Source: Actinobacteria bacterium UBA2286 (lineage in GTDB: Bacteria > Actinomycetota > Coriobacteriia > Anaerosomatales > Anaerosomataceae). Taken from it: a stretch of DNA of 8,123 bases. Of the stretch, positions 1 to 7,202 are shown one piece after another (the stretch's first letter is position 1; every line of letters starts with the position of its first letter). Position numbers and translations under genes: made by a program. Under the pieces are notes generated by a model. It was not told where the DNA came from. It saw nothing but the letters and a program-made list of their open reading frames with translations, and did not search any database. The DNA lies in NCBI GenBank assembly GCA_002345925.1, contig DDWM01000040.1, positions 8,156-16,278 on the forward strand, in the 5' to 3' direction.

Positions 1-22
1 GTGAGCTCGAAGGTCTTGGTGA
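1..22 (-). repeat. Copy 2 of 22-bp direct repeat marking a duplicated domain
   Basis: Bases 1-22 are identical to 1204-1225, and both encode TKTFELT in the same frame of the surface protein. This marks the start of a second copy of the domain at residues 399-487. The rest of this copy lies outside the window. Confidence 0.8.
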
Positions 23-2420
23 GCTCCACGCCGACCTCGGCCGAAGCCTCGTCGGTGACGGTACCCTTGTCGCCGCCAAGGGCGTCGATGCCAGTGGCCA
101 CAACGGTGTCAGCGGTCGGAGCGGTGATCGTCTCGACCCACTGATAGTCCTTGTCCATGCCAGCACCGAGCACGAGTCCTGTGTCGAGGGTCTTGTGTAC
201 GGAACCCTCGATGTAGTCGACGACGTCGACTGTGAGCGTCGTGTTGCCGGTGTTGGTGACGGTCACGTAGTAGGTGACATCACCAGAGTCGGTCACCATC
301 GTCGGATCGACGGATTTCGTGATGTCGATGGCGGGACGCAAGATATCGACATGGGCGATGTCTGTGTCTGAGACAGGGCCGAATGCCGTTGTACCTGCGG
401 CGCTAGCGGTGTTGTCCACCATGTCCGCATCGGGAGCCGAGGCGGTGCGCACTATAGCCATGCCCAGTCCGGAGAGGGACTGTCCTGGCTGAAGTACGAC
501 CGGTGCGACGAGCAGGTTGGCCCCACTGCTGAACATCGGGTCGGTCACGGTCGTCAGAAGCACCGTCACCTCGCCTGTGTTCTCGACGTCGATCGTATAC
601 GTGAGCGTGTCGCCCACGTGCGCAAGCGTCGGAGAGACGCTCTTGGTGGTCATGATCCCGATCGGCTTCTGCTGGTTCACGAAGTCGACGCCGGTGAAGA
701 CCGCGCCACTGACTATCGTGAACGGACCGAGATACGCTCCGCTCGGCGTGATCTTGATGTAGTCAGACTGCTCGGCCTCTTCGACCGTGTAGCTTCCGGG
801 GAGAAGACCGGCGAAGTGGAACACGCCGTCTGCACCCGTGGTCATCTGGCCGTAGAAGTCGCCGTCGCGGAAGAGCTTGATGAGCCAGCCCTCGCCCGGC
901 ATGTCGCCTTGTCCATCGCCGTCGGTGTCTATGTACTTGTGACCGGAGATCTCACCGGGCACGTACCGCAGCGGGTTGGTCATGGGGCCGGTGAGCGTCT
1001 CAGGACCCATGAGGGTCGAGAGCGCGACCTCGTCTTCACCCATCATCGCGAAGAACTGCCAGCTTGCGATCGTGGTGTTGTACGGGAGAACCACGCTCGC
1101 CGAGTACTTGCCGTCGCTCATCGGGAGCGCCAGGTCGTGCGAAGCCGCACCGACCGTGTAGCGGACGAAGTAGCTGTCCGCAGCAGGCATGGCGTCTGTG
1201 ACGGTGAGCTCGAAGGTCTTGGTGACTCCGGGACGCTGGTTCCCGACCTTGATCGGTCCAACGACCTGATCCTTCGCAACGGAAATTGAGTCCGGAAGCG
1301 TCGTGGTCTGCGTGAAGCCGTTCTTGGCCACCTCGCTGAGCTTGTAGCTGCCCGGCGGCAGACCTGTAAACGAGAATGTACCGTCTGCTGCCGATGTGGC
1401 ACTCAAAGTGAACGGATACGTGGAGTCCAGGTACTCAAGATGGAACTCCCAACCCGACAGCGGGTTCTCTCCAGCTTCCTGCGTTCCGTTGCCGTTGACG
1501 TCTTCGAACTTGAGGCCATTGAGCCTACCCGTCGGAGCCGTCTCTCTGCCTACCGGGAATGGCACGGTGCGATCACCGATGTTCTCGCCATTCCATGCAA
1601 CGAGTCTCGCCTGTGCGCTGGAACCGGGGTAACCCGATGCGCCGAGATACGACGGGGTTTGGGTTGTCCAGTACGGCGTGAGCGCAAGGTGCCCCTCGAA
1701 GTAGATGTAGCCGGTCTCGCCCTTTGGAATGACGAAGCCAGCTGCCTCTGGTAGCTGGGTCTTAAGGTACATGGGATCGGAGTCGACGTCCTGGGTGGTG
1801 GGCGAATAGGCCGTAACCGGCCCAGATCCTACCTGCCAGCGCCAACCTGCGGTCTCATCCACAGCTACGGCTCCACCATTGATGTGGTCAACCGTGTAAG
1901 CCATGGATGGCACTTGAACCGTCACAGCGCTGCCCTTGGTGTTGTCGATCGAGAGGCGGAATGGAATCCACTCCCCCTCGACATAACCCTTCACGTCACC
2001 GCTGGTCCACTTCACATGCGGGGCAAGTGTCCAGCCCTCAAGCTGAACCGCGCCTACCTCGGCATAGGGAATCACGGTCGCAACCGCAACGGCCGCGGGT
2101 GCCGTGACAACCGGCGGGACGACCCTTCTGGTTTTGACCGATGCGGTCGGCGCCGCGACGACCGGATCCGAACCTGAAGGCGATTCCGTGCCCCTCGCAA
2201 CGGATGCCTCAGCCGGAGTCTCGGCTACTGCGGGCTCTTCGGGAACCGGCACCTCAGGCTGAGGTACCGCTACTTGTTCTGTAACCGGTACTTGCGATGG
2301 AACGGTCTCTTCTGCGTGTACCACTATGCTCGGGCTGACGACTGCCATCGCCAGCACCAGCGCTACGTACGCCGAGAAGAAACGACCGATTCCACCTCCA
2401 CTCTTTCTCCAGTGCATCAT
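1..2420 (-). CDS. Secreted modular surface protein with SdrD-B-like and DUF11-like repeats (partial, C-terminus outside window)
   Basis: The reading frame is open without a stop from the ATG at 2420 to the window edge, giving 806 residues and no C-terminus. Residues 1-36 look like a signal peptide: basic RK and R near the start, then a hydrophobic run AYVALVLAMAVV, with likely cleavage after VVHA. Residues about 37-120 are a Pro/Val/Glu/Ala-rich linker. Residues about 125-297 form an unassigned beta-rich domain. Residues 298-394 form an SdrD-B-like domain with the acidic DVNGNGTQEAGE loop and the turn GLPPGSYKLSE. Residues 399-487 are a domain opening TKTFELTV. Residues 488-585 are a second SdrD-B-like domain (DTDGDGQGD, GLLPGSYTVEE). 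Residues 586-696 and 697-797 are two DUF11-like repeats (TKSVSPT...YTIDVENTGEVTV; TKSVDPT...YYVTVTNTGNTTL). A second TKTFEL domain begins at residue 801. These domains are typical of extracellular stalks that bind calcium and hold a ligand-binding tip away from the cell. The anchor (LPXTG or TM) cannot be seen. The exact ligand or role is unknown. Adjacent ATGs at 2420 and 2417 are both possible starts. Confidence 0.88.
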   Translation of the reverse strand, partial: MMHWRKSGGGIGRFFSAYVALVLAMAVVSPSIVVHAEETVPSQVPVTEQVAVPQPEVPVPEEPAVAETPAEASVARGTESPSGSDPVVAAPTASVKTRRVVPPVVTAPAAVAVATVIPYAEVGAVQLEGWTLAPHVKWTSGDVKGYVEGEWIPFRLSIDNTKGSAVTVQVPSMAYTVDHINGGAVAVDETAGWRWQVGSGPVTAYSPTTQDVDSDPMYLKTQLPEAAGFVIPKGETGYIYFEGHLALTPYWTTQTPSYLGASGYPGSSAQARLVAWNGENIGDRTVPFPVGRETAPTGRLNGLKFEDVNGNGTQEAGENPLSGWEFHLEYLDSTYPFTLSATSAADGTFSFTGLPPGSYKLSEVAKNGFTQTTTLPDSISVAKDQVVGPIKVGNQRPGVTKTFELTVTDAMPAADSYFVRYTVGAASHDLALPMSDGKYSASVVLPYNTTIASWQFFAMMGEDEVALSTLMGPETLTGPMTNPLRYVPGEISGHKYIDTDGDGQGDMPGEGWLIKLFRDGDFYGQMTTGADGVFHFAGLLPGSYTVEEAEQSDYIKITPSGAYLGPFTIVSGAVFTGVDFVNQQKPIGIMTTKSVSPTLAHVGDTLTYTIDVENTGEVTVLLTTVTDPMFSSGANLLVAPVVLQPGQSLSGLGMAIVRTASAPDADMVDNTASAAGTTAFGPVSDTDIAHVDILRPAIDITKSVDPTMVTDSGDVTYYVTVTNTGNTTLTVDVVDYIEGSVHKTLDTGLVLGAGMDKDYQWVETITAPTADTVVATGIDALGGDKGTVTDEASAEVGVELTKTFEL
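1204..1225 (-). repeat. Copy 1 of 22-bp direct repeat marking a duplicated domain
   Basis: This stretch is identical to bases 1-22 and encodes the opening of the TKTFELTV domain after the first SdrD-B-like module. Identity at the DNA level, not only the protein level, suggests recent duplication or conversion between modules. Confidence 0.8.
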
Positions 2421-2426
2421 TTTCAA

Positions 2427-2438
2427 CACCCCTTTTTT
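2427..2438 (-). promoter_or_regulatory. Ribosome binding site of the surface protein gene
   Basis: On the minus strand an A-run followed by GGGGTG lies 6 nt before the ATG at 2420 and 9 nt before the ATG at 2417. The purine-rich match to the anti-Shine-Dalgarno sequence is moderate. It supports initiation at this ATG pair but does not choose between them. Confidence 0.5.
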
Positions 2439-2509
2439 CAGCACGGACACCTAAAGTCGCGTGCGGCCTCAACATTCCAGCCGGGGTGGTTCTGCAGTAC
2501 AGAAAAGCA

Positions 2510-2540
2510 GAGACCGACCCCGAACGCATGGGTCGGTCTC
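2510..2540 (-). terminator. Perfect 11-bp hairpin: leader attenuator or terminator candidate
   Basis: The arms GAGACCGACCC and GGGTCGGTCTC pair perfectly around a 9-nt loop. Read on the minus strand the hairpin is followed by TGCTTTTCTGT, a modest U-tract. That fits a weak intrinsic terminator, or an attenuator in the leader of the surface protein gene, whose start lies 89 nt further on. It is about 200 nt past the lon stop and downstream of the proposed promoter at 2662-2690, so a leader element is at least as likely as a lon terminator. On the plus strand no U-tract follows it. The hairpin itself is certain from the sequence; the function is inferred. Confidence 0.55.
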
Positions 2541-2661
2541 ACCATTGACTCCGCGTCGACATTGGTGACCGGAATTACGGTCGACGCTTCTTCGTCTCCC
2601 TCAGAGCACTCTATTTGGCATGTGAATAAGCTATTCGTTCACTCTGCACAAGTATTCCACC

Positions 2662-2677
2662 ATTAGAGAACTCTAAT
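2662..2677. promoter_or_regulatory. Palindrome over the -10 box, possible operator
   Basis: ATTAGAG-AA-CTCTAAT is a perfect 7+2+7 dyad. One half-site contains the -10 hexamer of the minus-strand promoter, and the other half lies in its spacer. A dimeric repressor bound here would block RNA polymerase. The spacing of 2 nt is too short for an RNA hairpin loop, so a DNA-binding site is the better reading. No regulator is encoded nearby and the motif was not matched to a known family. Confidence 0.4.
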
Positions 2678-2690
2678 CTTTCCTGCTCAA
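2662..2690 (-). promoter_or_regulatory. Sigma-70-like promoter for the surface protein gene
   Basis: On the minus strand TTGAGC (4 of 6 to TTGACA, at 2690-2685) is separated by exactly 17 nt from TCTAAT (5 of 6 to TATAAT, at 2667-2662). Transcription would start near 2655. That gives an untranslated leader of about 235 nt before the ATG at 2420. It is the best promoter match in this 317-base gap and lies in the right orientation for the downstream gene. Confidence 0.55.
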
Positions 2691-2737
2691 GCCGGTGACC
2701 GACGGTTTCCAGGGGCGACAGGCGGTCATTCTCGCGT

Positions 2738-5065
2738 CTAAATCAGCGCTCTTGCCAGAACCTGGTCCATCGTACCCACTGGGACAATCTGCATCTCCGT
2801 ACGGACGTGCTCCGGGACCAAATCGAGATCCGACTCGTTCTCGGCGGGAATCAGAACGACCTTGATACCCGCTCGGTGCGCCGCCAGGAGCTTCTCCTTC
2901 AGCCCGCCGATCGGGAGAACTCGGCCTCGCAGAGTGATCTCACCGGTCATCGCGATGTCCCGGCGGACCTTCCTCCCGGTCAGCACCGAAACGAGCGCAG
3001 TCGCCATGGTGATTCCTGCCGAGGGACCATCCTTAGGTATTGCGGCTGCCGGCACGTGAATGTGAAGGTCAAGCTTATCGTTATACTCGGGATCGATATC
3101 CAACGCCGCTGCGTTCGCGCGCGTATAACTCATCGCTGCCTGTGCGGACTCGCGCATGACGTCTCCGAGCTGACCTGTAAGGGTGAGCGTGCCCTTGCCC
3201 TTCATGGTGGTCGCTTCAATGAAGATCACATCTCCACCGACTTCGGTCCACACTAGTCCGGTCGCAACGCCGACTTCATCGCTCTTCTCGGCAAGACCGA
3301 AGCTGAACTTGGGCGGGCCCAGGTACTTGCGCACGGTACGCTCGGTCACGACTGTCTTGTTCTTCTTGCCCTCGACCACCTTACGGGCGACCTGTCTGCA
3401 GATTGTCGCGATCGTGCGCTCGAGGTTACGGACTCCGGCTTCGCGAGTGTATCGCCGGATGATCTCGTGCAACGCCGAGTCTTTGATCTCGATCTTGCCG
3501 ACTGTGAGCCCGTGCTCCTTGAACTGCTTGGGCACGAGGTACTTTATGGCGATATGGAGTTTCTCGTCCTCCGTGTAACCCGGGAAGTGGATGACCTCCA
3601 TGCGGTCCCTGAGCGCCGGGGGAATCGGGTCGAGAAGGTTCGCCGTGGTGATGAACATGACATTGGACAGGTCGAACGGCGCCTCCAGGTAATGGTCCTG
3701 GAACGCATAGTTCTGCTCGGGATCAAGCACCTCAAGCAGGGCCGAGGTCGGGTCGCCCCGGAAATCGGCGCCGACCTTGTCGATCTCATCCATCATGAAG
3801 ACCGGGTTCTTGGTGCCGGCCTGATTGATCGACTGGATGATGCGACCGGGCAGAGCGCCAACGTATGTGCGCCGGTGGCCGCGAATCTCGGCCTCATCGC
3901 GTACGCCGCCGAGCGACATGCGGATGAACTGTCTGTTGAGTGAGCGCGCGATCGAGCGGCCAATCGATGTTTTCCCCACGCCTGGAGGACCGACGAAACA
4001 CAGAATCGGACCACGCATATGATCGGTGAGCTTGTGGACAGCGAGGTATTCAAGCACCCGCTCTTTGACCTTCTCAAGACCGTAGTGGTCTTCGTCGAGA
4101 ATCTCCTGCGCTTCGACCAGATTGAGCTTCTCGGCGTCCTCGGTTTGCCAAGGCAAGCCGGTCAGCCAATCCAGATACGTGCGTATGACGCCGGTCTCGG
4201 CGGCGGCCTGCGGCATCTTCTCCAGCCGCCCAAGCTCCTTTAGAGCCTTCTCCTCAACCGCTTCGGGCATTCCAGAGTCTCGAATCTTGTCGCGGTACTC
4301 GGCCATCTCGGCCTGAGTCTCATCGAATACCCCAAGCTCTTGCTGGATCGCCTTAAGCTGCTCGCGAAGGAAGTACTCGCGTTGCGTCTTGGACATGGAC
4401 TCCTTGACGCGATTCTGGATTCGGCTGCCCAATTCAAGAATCTCGAGTTCCTTTCGCAGGAATTCGGTGGTCTTCTGTACACGGACCTTTGGGTCGATCG
4501 CTTCAAGGATTTCTTGCTTTTCCTCGACTTTCAAGCTGAGATGGAAAGCCACAAAGTCTGCAAGGCGCCCTGGCTCCTCAATCGCCGTCGCGGCGACGAG
4601 CACCTCCTGCGGAATCGGTTTGCCGAGCTGCGATGCCTGCTCGAAGTCCGTCACAAGGTTGCGCATGAGTGCTTGCGCCTCAAGGTCGGCATGCTCTTCT
4701 TCTTCAACGAGCTCGATTCGAACCTTGAGATACGGCTCGGTTTCGACGAACTCCTTGATGCGGATGCGCTGCTTTCCTTCGACGAGCGCCTTGGCGGTAC
4801 CATCCGGGAGCTTCAGCTCCTGGAGCACGCTCACCACACAGCCGATCTCGTAAATGTCGCCAGGACCCGGGTCCTGGGTCTCGGCGGCTTTCTGGGTTAC
4901 GAGCGCGACGAGGTGGTCGTTCCGCATGGCTTCTTCGAGGGCATTGATCGAACGCTCGCGGCCGACGAAGAGCGGCACCACCAGGTTTGGGAACAGAATA
5001 AGGTCGCGCAACGGAATGAGCGGGAGCACATCCGGGATCTGGCCGTTTTGGTCGATCGACGACAT
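2738..5065 (-). CDS. lon: ATP-dependent serine protease Lon
   Basis: Lon is a cytosolic AAA+ protease that unfolds and degrades misfolded and short-lived regulatory proteins. The 775 residues match the usual length (about 780-800). Residues about 12-200 are the N-terminal substrate-binding LAN domain (LPLIPLRDLILFPNLVVPLFVGRE). A helical coiled region follows (MSKTQREYFLREQLKAIQQELG, about 225-245). The AAA+ module has Walker A GPPGVGKT at 359-366, Walker B VFMMDEID with D426 and E427, and the conserved GHRRTYVGALPGRI segment. The protease domain has catalytic serine S682 in KDGPSAGIT and catalytic lysine K723 in GGLKEK, the Ser-Lys dyad of LonA. Nothing is missing. The start is the ATG at 5065. 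A TTG directly before it (5068) would add one residue. AAAGGA at 5081-5076 lies 10 nt from the ATG and 7 nt from the TTG, so spacing does not settle it. The gene is divergent from the next one and separated by its own promoter-sized gap. No CIRCE or HAIR heat-shock operator was seen upstream. Confidence 0.98.
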   Translation of the reverse strand: MSSIDQNGQIPDVLPLIPLRDLILFPNLVVPLFVGRERSINALEEAMRNDHLVALVTQKAAETQDPGPGDIYEIGCVVSVLQELKLPDGTAKALVEGKQRIRIKEFVETEPYLKVRIELVEEEEHADLEAQALMRNLVTDFEQASQLGKPIPQEVLVAATAIEEPGRLADFVAFHLSLKVEEKQEILEAIDPKVRVQKTTEFLRKELEILELGSRIQNRVKESMSKTQREYFLREQLKAIQQELGVFDETQAEMAEYRDKIRDSGMPEAVEEKALKELGRLEKMPQAAAETGVIRTYLDWLTGLPWQTEDAEKLNLVEAQEILDEDHYGLEKVKERVLEYLAVHKLTDHMRGPILCFVGPPGVGKTSIGRSIARSLNRQFIRMSLGGVRDEAEIRGHRRTYVGALPGRIIQSINQAGTKNPVFMMDEIDKVGADFRGDPTSALLEVLDPEQNYAFQDHYLEAPFDLSNVMFITTANLLDPIPPALRDRMEVIHFPGYTEDEKLHIAIKYLVPKQFKEHGLTVGKIEIKDSALHEIIRRYTREAGVRNLERTIATICRQVARKVVEGKKNKTVVTERTVRKYLGPPKFSFGLAEKSDEVGVATGLVWTEVGGDVIFIEATTMKGKGTLTLTGQLGDVMRESAQAAMSYTRANAAALDIDPEYNDKLDLHIHVPAAAIPKDGPSAGITMATALVSVLTGRKVRRDIAMTGEITLRGRVLPIGGLKEKLLAAHRAGIKVVLIPAENESDLDLVPEHVRTEMQIVPVGTMDQVLARALI

Positions 5066-5105
5066 CAAGGCAACGTCCTTTCGTGTCTGCGGGGTCGGTC
5101 GTGAG

Positions 5106-5135
5106 ATAATCGTTCCCCAGTACTTCTTCTTCGAA
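5106..5135 (-). promoter_or_regulatory. Candidate promoter for lon
   Basis: On the minus strand TTCGAA (3 of 6) is followed after 18 nt by GATTAT (4 of 6) at 5111-5106. The leader would be about 35 nt. The same bases read on the plus strand give GATAAT (5 of 6, at 5105-5110), a possible -10 for the divergent gene but without a recognisable -35. Both matches are weak. Confidence 0.25.
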
Positions 5136-5148
5136 CATCATTTACCCT

Positions 5149-5183
5149 GCCTCCACTTGCCGGAGGCGGCCGATGGGGCGGCC
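5149..5183. promoter_or_regulatory. Two adjacent short hairpins in the divergent intergenic region
   Basis: GCCTCC-(7 nt)-GGAGGC at 5149-5167 is followed at once by GGCCG-(6 nt)-CGGCC at 5168-5183, ending 5 nt before the GTG start at 5189. No U-tract follows on either strand, so they are not intrinsic terminators. In the plus-strand mRNA they would fold just before the start codon and could limit ribosome access. The role is inferred. Confidence 0.35.
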
Positions 5184-5188
5184 TAATC

Positions 5189-7174
5189 GTGCTGAAAAGA
5201 CCTGATTACACCATGTTCATACTGCTGCTTTCGGCGATGCTTGTCGCATCACCGTTCGCCTCTGCTCGCGCCGTGCCTGCGTCACAAGACACAACGACTG
5301 TCGCTGCCGCTGCCCAAGCGGTCACGATCCGTGTAGTGCAGGCGCGCCCCTCAGTATCCCCCACTGGGACGCTTGAGGCAGATGTTGTAACGAATCTCAC
5401 TGCAGATGCCGAGTATTTCGAGGTTCGGTTGCGCCTCAAGAGCGAAGATGGCCGCCTCCTGTACCAGAAGACCGAGGTGCGCCACGACGTCAAAGCCGGG
5501 GAGCAGACGATTAGCTTCACGCGCGAGCTTAGCGACCACTCGCTCAAGTCGGGACGCTACCCGATCGAAGTTCGCGTGCTGGCGACAGGCTCAACGGCCA
5601 CCGAAGCGACCAGCCGCCTTCTCGTTCTCGACAAGACGCCACCGACTGTCCCAGTGGCCATCATCGTGAGGCTCACCTGTTCGCCCGGCGTAGACCCGAA
5701 CGGTCGCTTCCTCGTCGACCCTGCGCAGTACCCGGAGACTCGAGACGACGCGGAGCTTCTGGCTGACCTGGTTGAGACGACTCCGGGTCTGAAAATGTCA
5801 TTCGCAATCTCCCCGCTCCTCGTTGAGGAGTGGGCGCGCGCGGCCGACGGATACGAGACCTCCGGTGCCGACGGCGTCAGGTCATATGCAGAGACATCCG
5901 AGGGTTCCGTTGCGAGCCAAGCCGTTCTCGATCGACTGAGAGCGCTATTGGGCGGCGATCAGGTTGAGCTCCTCGATGTCCCTTACGCAGAACCCGATAT
6001 TGCCGGCCTCGCGTCGATCGACGCACTCGCAGACCTGAACGGGCAATGGGCGCTGACCGACAGCATCATGAAGTCGGCACTCGGGGCCGAGGTTGCAAGC
6101 GGTGCGGCGTTCGCTGGCGATGCACTGCCCGCCAGCGCGCTTCCAGTGCTCGAGAAACGGGGCCTCGAATACGTGGTCTTGTCAGCGGCATCCGTGCGAT
6201 CCGGCAATTCCACGGCTTCAACCGGCGTGTACACGCTCAGCAACGGCACCACCCGTGCCCTCGTGTACGACTCAAACCCCGTGAAGGCCGCTGCCGAGCA
6301 ATCACCCGACGATTTCTATGACGCCTTGTTCGATAGAACGCTCTCCGAGAACCCTGACGAGCCCGTCGTATTGCGCTTCGAAATCGGCCCCGGCACGCGC
6401 GACAGCGTAGAGAGCCTGAAGCTCGCTCTTGCCTGGCTTGCCGAGACCCCATGGACAGAGGTAGTCACGGCATCGGATGCCGCAGCATACGAGACGCCGC
6501 GCGACGGGCGCCTGATTCAAAAGCTCGCGCCACGAGGCGCGCCTGCGGGCTACTGGAGCGAAGTGGCCACGGCACGCATGAAAGCCGACGCAGCCGGTGC
6601 AGCTCTCGGTGCCGACAACGCAGGTGCTCGCTCCGCGAAGAGTGCGGTCTACATTGCACAGAGCCTATGCTGGGCCGGACCCGACAAGGGATACGCGCTC
6701 GCCGACCGCGGCCGAGCGTTCGCCGCCTCGGCCATCCGGTATGTCGACGACCTGTTCGCGACTGTCACGATCGGCGCGCAGGATGTGACGCTTTCAAACC
6801 GTACGGGAGCTGTGCCTGTCTCGGTGGTGAACGGCTCGGATAAGCCGCTCAAGGTGAATATCGTCACGACAGCCAGCCGCATCAGCGTCAAGTCAACAGT
6901 GAAACCCGTGACACTCGATATCGGAGAGAATGTGGTCACCATACCGGTCGACATGGGGTCCGAGCTCTCCGACACTCTCGACATCAAACTCGTTGCCGGC
7001 GACCTCATGATTCGCGAGGCAACGGTGAAGGTCCAGGCTTCGTACCTTGATCGCCTGGCAACGCTCGGCATGGTATTCGTCTTCCTTGCAGGTCTCTTGT
7101 GGTTCATCCGCCGTAGAGTGCGTGCGGCTGATGCTGGTACTATGCCAGGAGAACCTGATAGCGAACGACAGTAG
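5189..7174 (+). CDS. Exported, membrane-anchored protein with GH57/deacetylase-like barrel and Ig-like domains (DUF6049-like)
   Basis: The function is not known. Residues 1-28 are a signal peptide (LKR, then FILLLSAMLVA, cleavage near ASARA). Residues about 45-148 look like an Ig-like beta domain. Residues about 155-440 resemble the beta/alpha barrel of GH57 and polysaccharide-deacetylase-type proteins: PVAIIVRLTCSP, then PGLKMSFAISPLLVEEW (197-215) and DVPYAEPDIAGL (263-274). Residues about 484-525 are helical (YIAQSLCWAGPDKGY...), like the helical tail of GH57-type proteins. Residues about 524-616 are a second Ig-like domain. Residues 623-640 are one membrane helix followed by RRR, placing the bulk outside the cell. 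The order signal-Ig-barrel-Ig-TM matches my recollection of actinobacterial DUF6049 proteins, often found near murJ; no murJ is visible here. The HxH-type motif expected at the first strand of a GH57 enzyme is VRLTCSP, so it may be non-catalytic. The start is GTG at 5189, because an alternative ATG at 5213 would remove the basic part of the signal peptide. Neither start has a strong ribosome binding site. Confidence 0.82.
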   Translation: MLKRPDYTMFILLLSAMLVASPFASARAVPASQDTTTVAAAAQAVTIRVVQARPSVSPTGTLEADVVTNLTADAEYFEVRLRLKSEDGRLLYQKTEVRHDVKAGEQTISFTRELSDHSLKSGRYPIEVRVLATGSTATEATSRLLVLDKTPPTVPVAIIVRLTCSPGVDPNGRFLVDPAQYPETRDDAELLADLVETTPGLKMSFAISPLLVEEWARAADGYETSGADGVRSYAETSEGSVASQAVLDRLRALLGGDQVELLDVPYAEPDIAGLASIDALADLNGQWALTDSIMKSALGAEVASGAAFAGDALPASALPVLEKRGLEYVVLSAASVRSGNSTASTGVYTLSNGTTRALVYDSNPVKAAAEQSPDDFYDALFDRTLSENPDEPVVLRFEIGPGTRDSVESLKLALAWLAETPWTEVVTASDAAAYETPRDGRLIQKLAPRGAPAGYWSEVATARMKADAAGAALGADNAGARSAKSAVYIAQSLCWAGPDKGYALADRGRAFAASAIRYVDDLFATVTIGAQDVTLSNRTGAVPVSVVNGSDKPLKVNIVTTASRISVKSTVKPVTLDIGENVVTIPVDMGSELSDTLDIKLVAGDLMIREATVKVQASYLDRLATLGMVFVFLAGLLWFIRRRVRAADAGTMPGEPDSERQ

Positions 7175-7202
7175 CGACAGGTTTCCCGAGAAGCGAGGCA
7201 GA

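Larger units (their letters stand above)
2421..2737. other. Intergenic region between lon and the surface protein gene
   Basis: These 317 bases hold no credible protein-coding gene. Contents on the minus strand, in transcription order: the lon stop; a loose TGACCG/CGGTCA inverted pair with a 21-nt loop; the promoter and palindrome at 2662-2690; a small inverted repeat GAATA-AGC-TATTC at 2624-2636; GACCG-GAATTA-CGGTC at 2567-2582; the 11-bp hairpin at 2510-2540; and the ribosome binding site. I recognised no riboswitch class in it. Confidence 0.7.

Noticed and set aside
274..2177. Plus-strand ORFs of 60-220 codons, including one at 618-1289
   Set aside because: They lie opposite the continuous minus-strand surface protein frame, which has clear domain motifs throughout. 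The plus-strand translations have no recognisable domain or ribosome binding site.
2254..2666. Small ORFs on both strands in the lon-surface gap (2274-2666 plus, 2254-2529 minus)
   Set aside because: They overlap the signal-peptide region of the surface gene in other frames, have low-complexity or shadow-like translations and lack ribosome binding sites.
2696..2728. TGACCG/CGGTCA inverted pair just after lon as a terminator
   Set aside because: The stem is only 6 bp, the loop is 21 nt and no U-tract follows on the minus strand.
4340..5104. 254-codon plus-strand ORF opposite the lon N-terminal region
   Set aside because: It is antisense to an unmistakable Lon sequence, and its translation mirrors lon codons (Leu/Glu/Arg-rich) with no family resemblance.
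5069..5188. Heat-shock operators (CIRCE or HAIR type) upstream of lon
   Set aside because: Neither inverted repeat pattern is present by eye on either strand.
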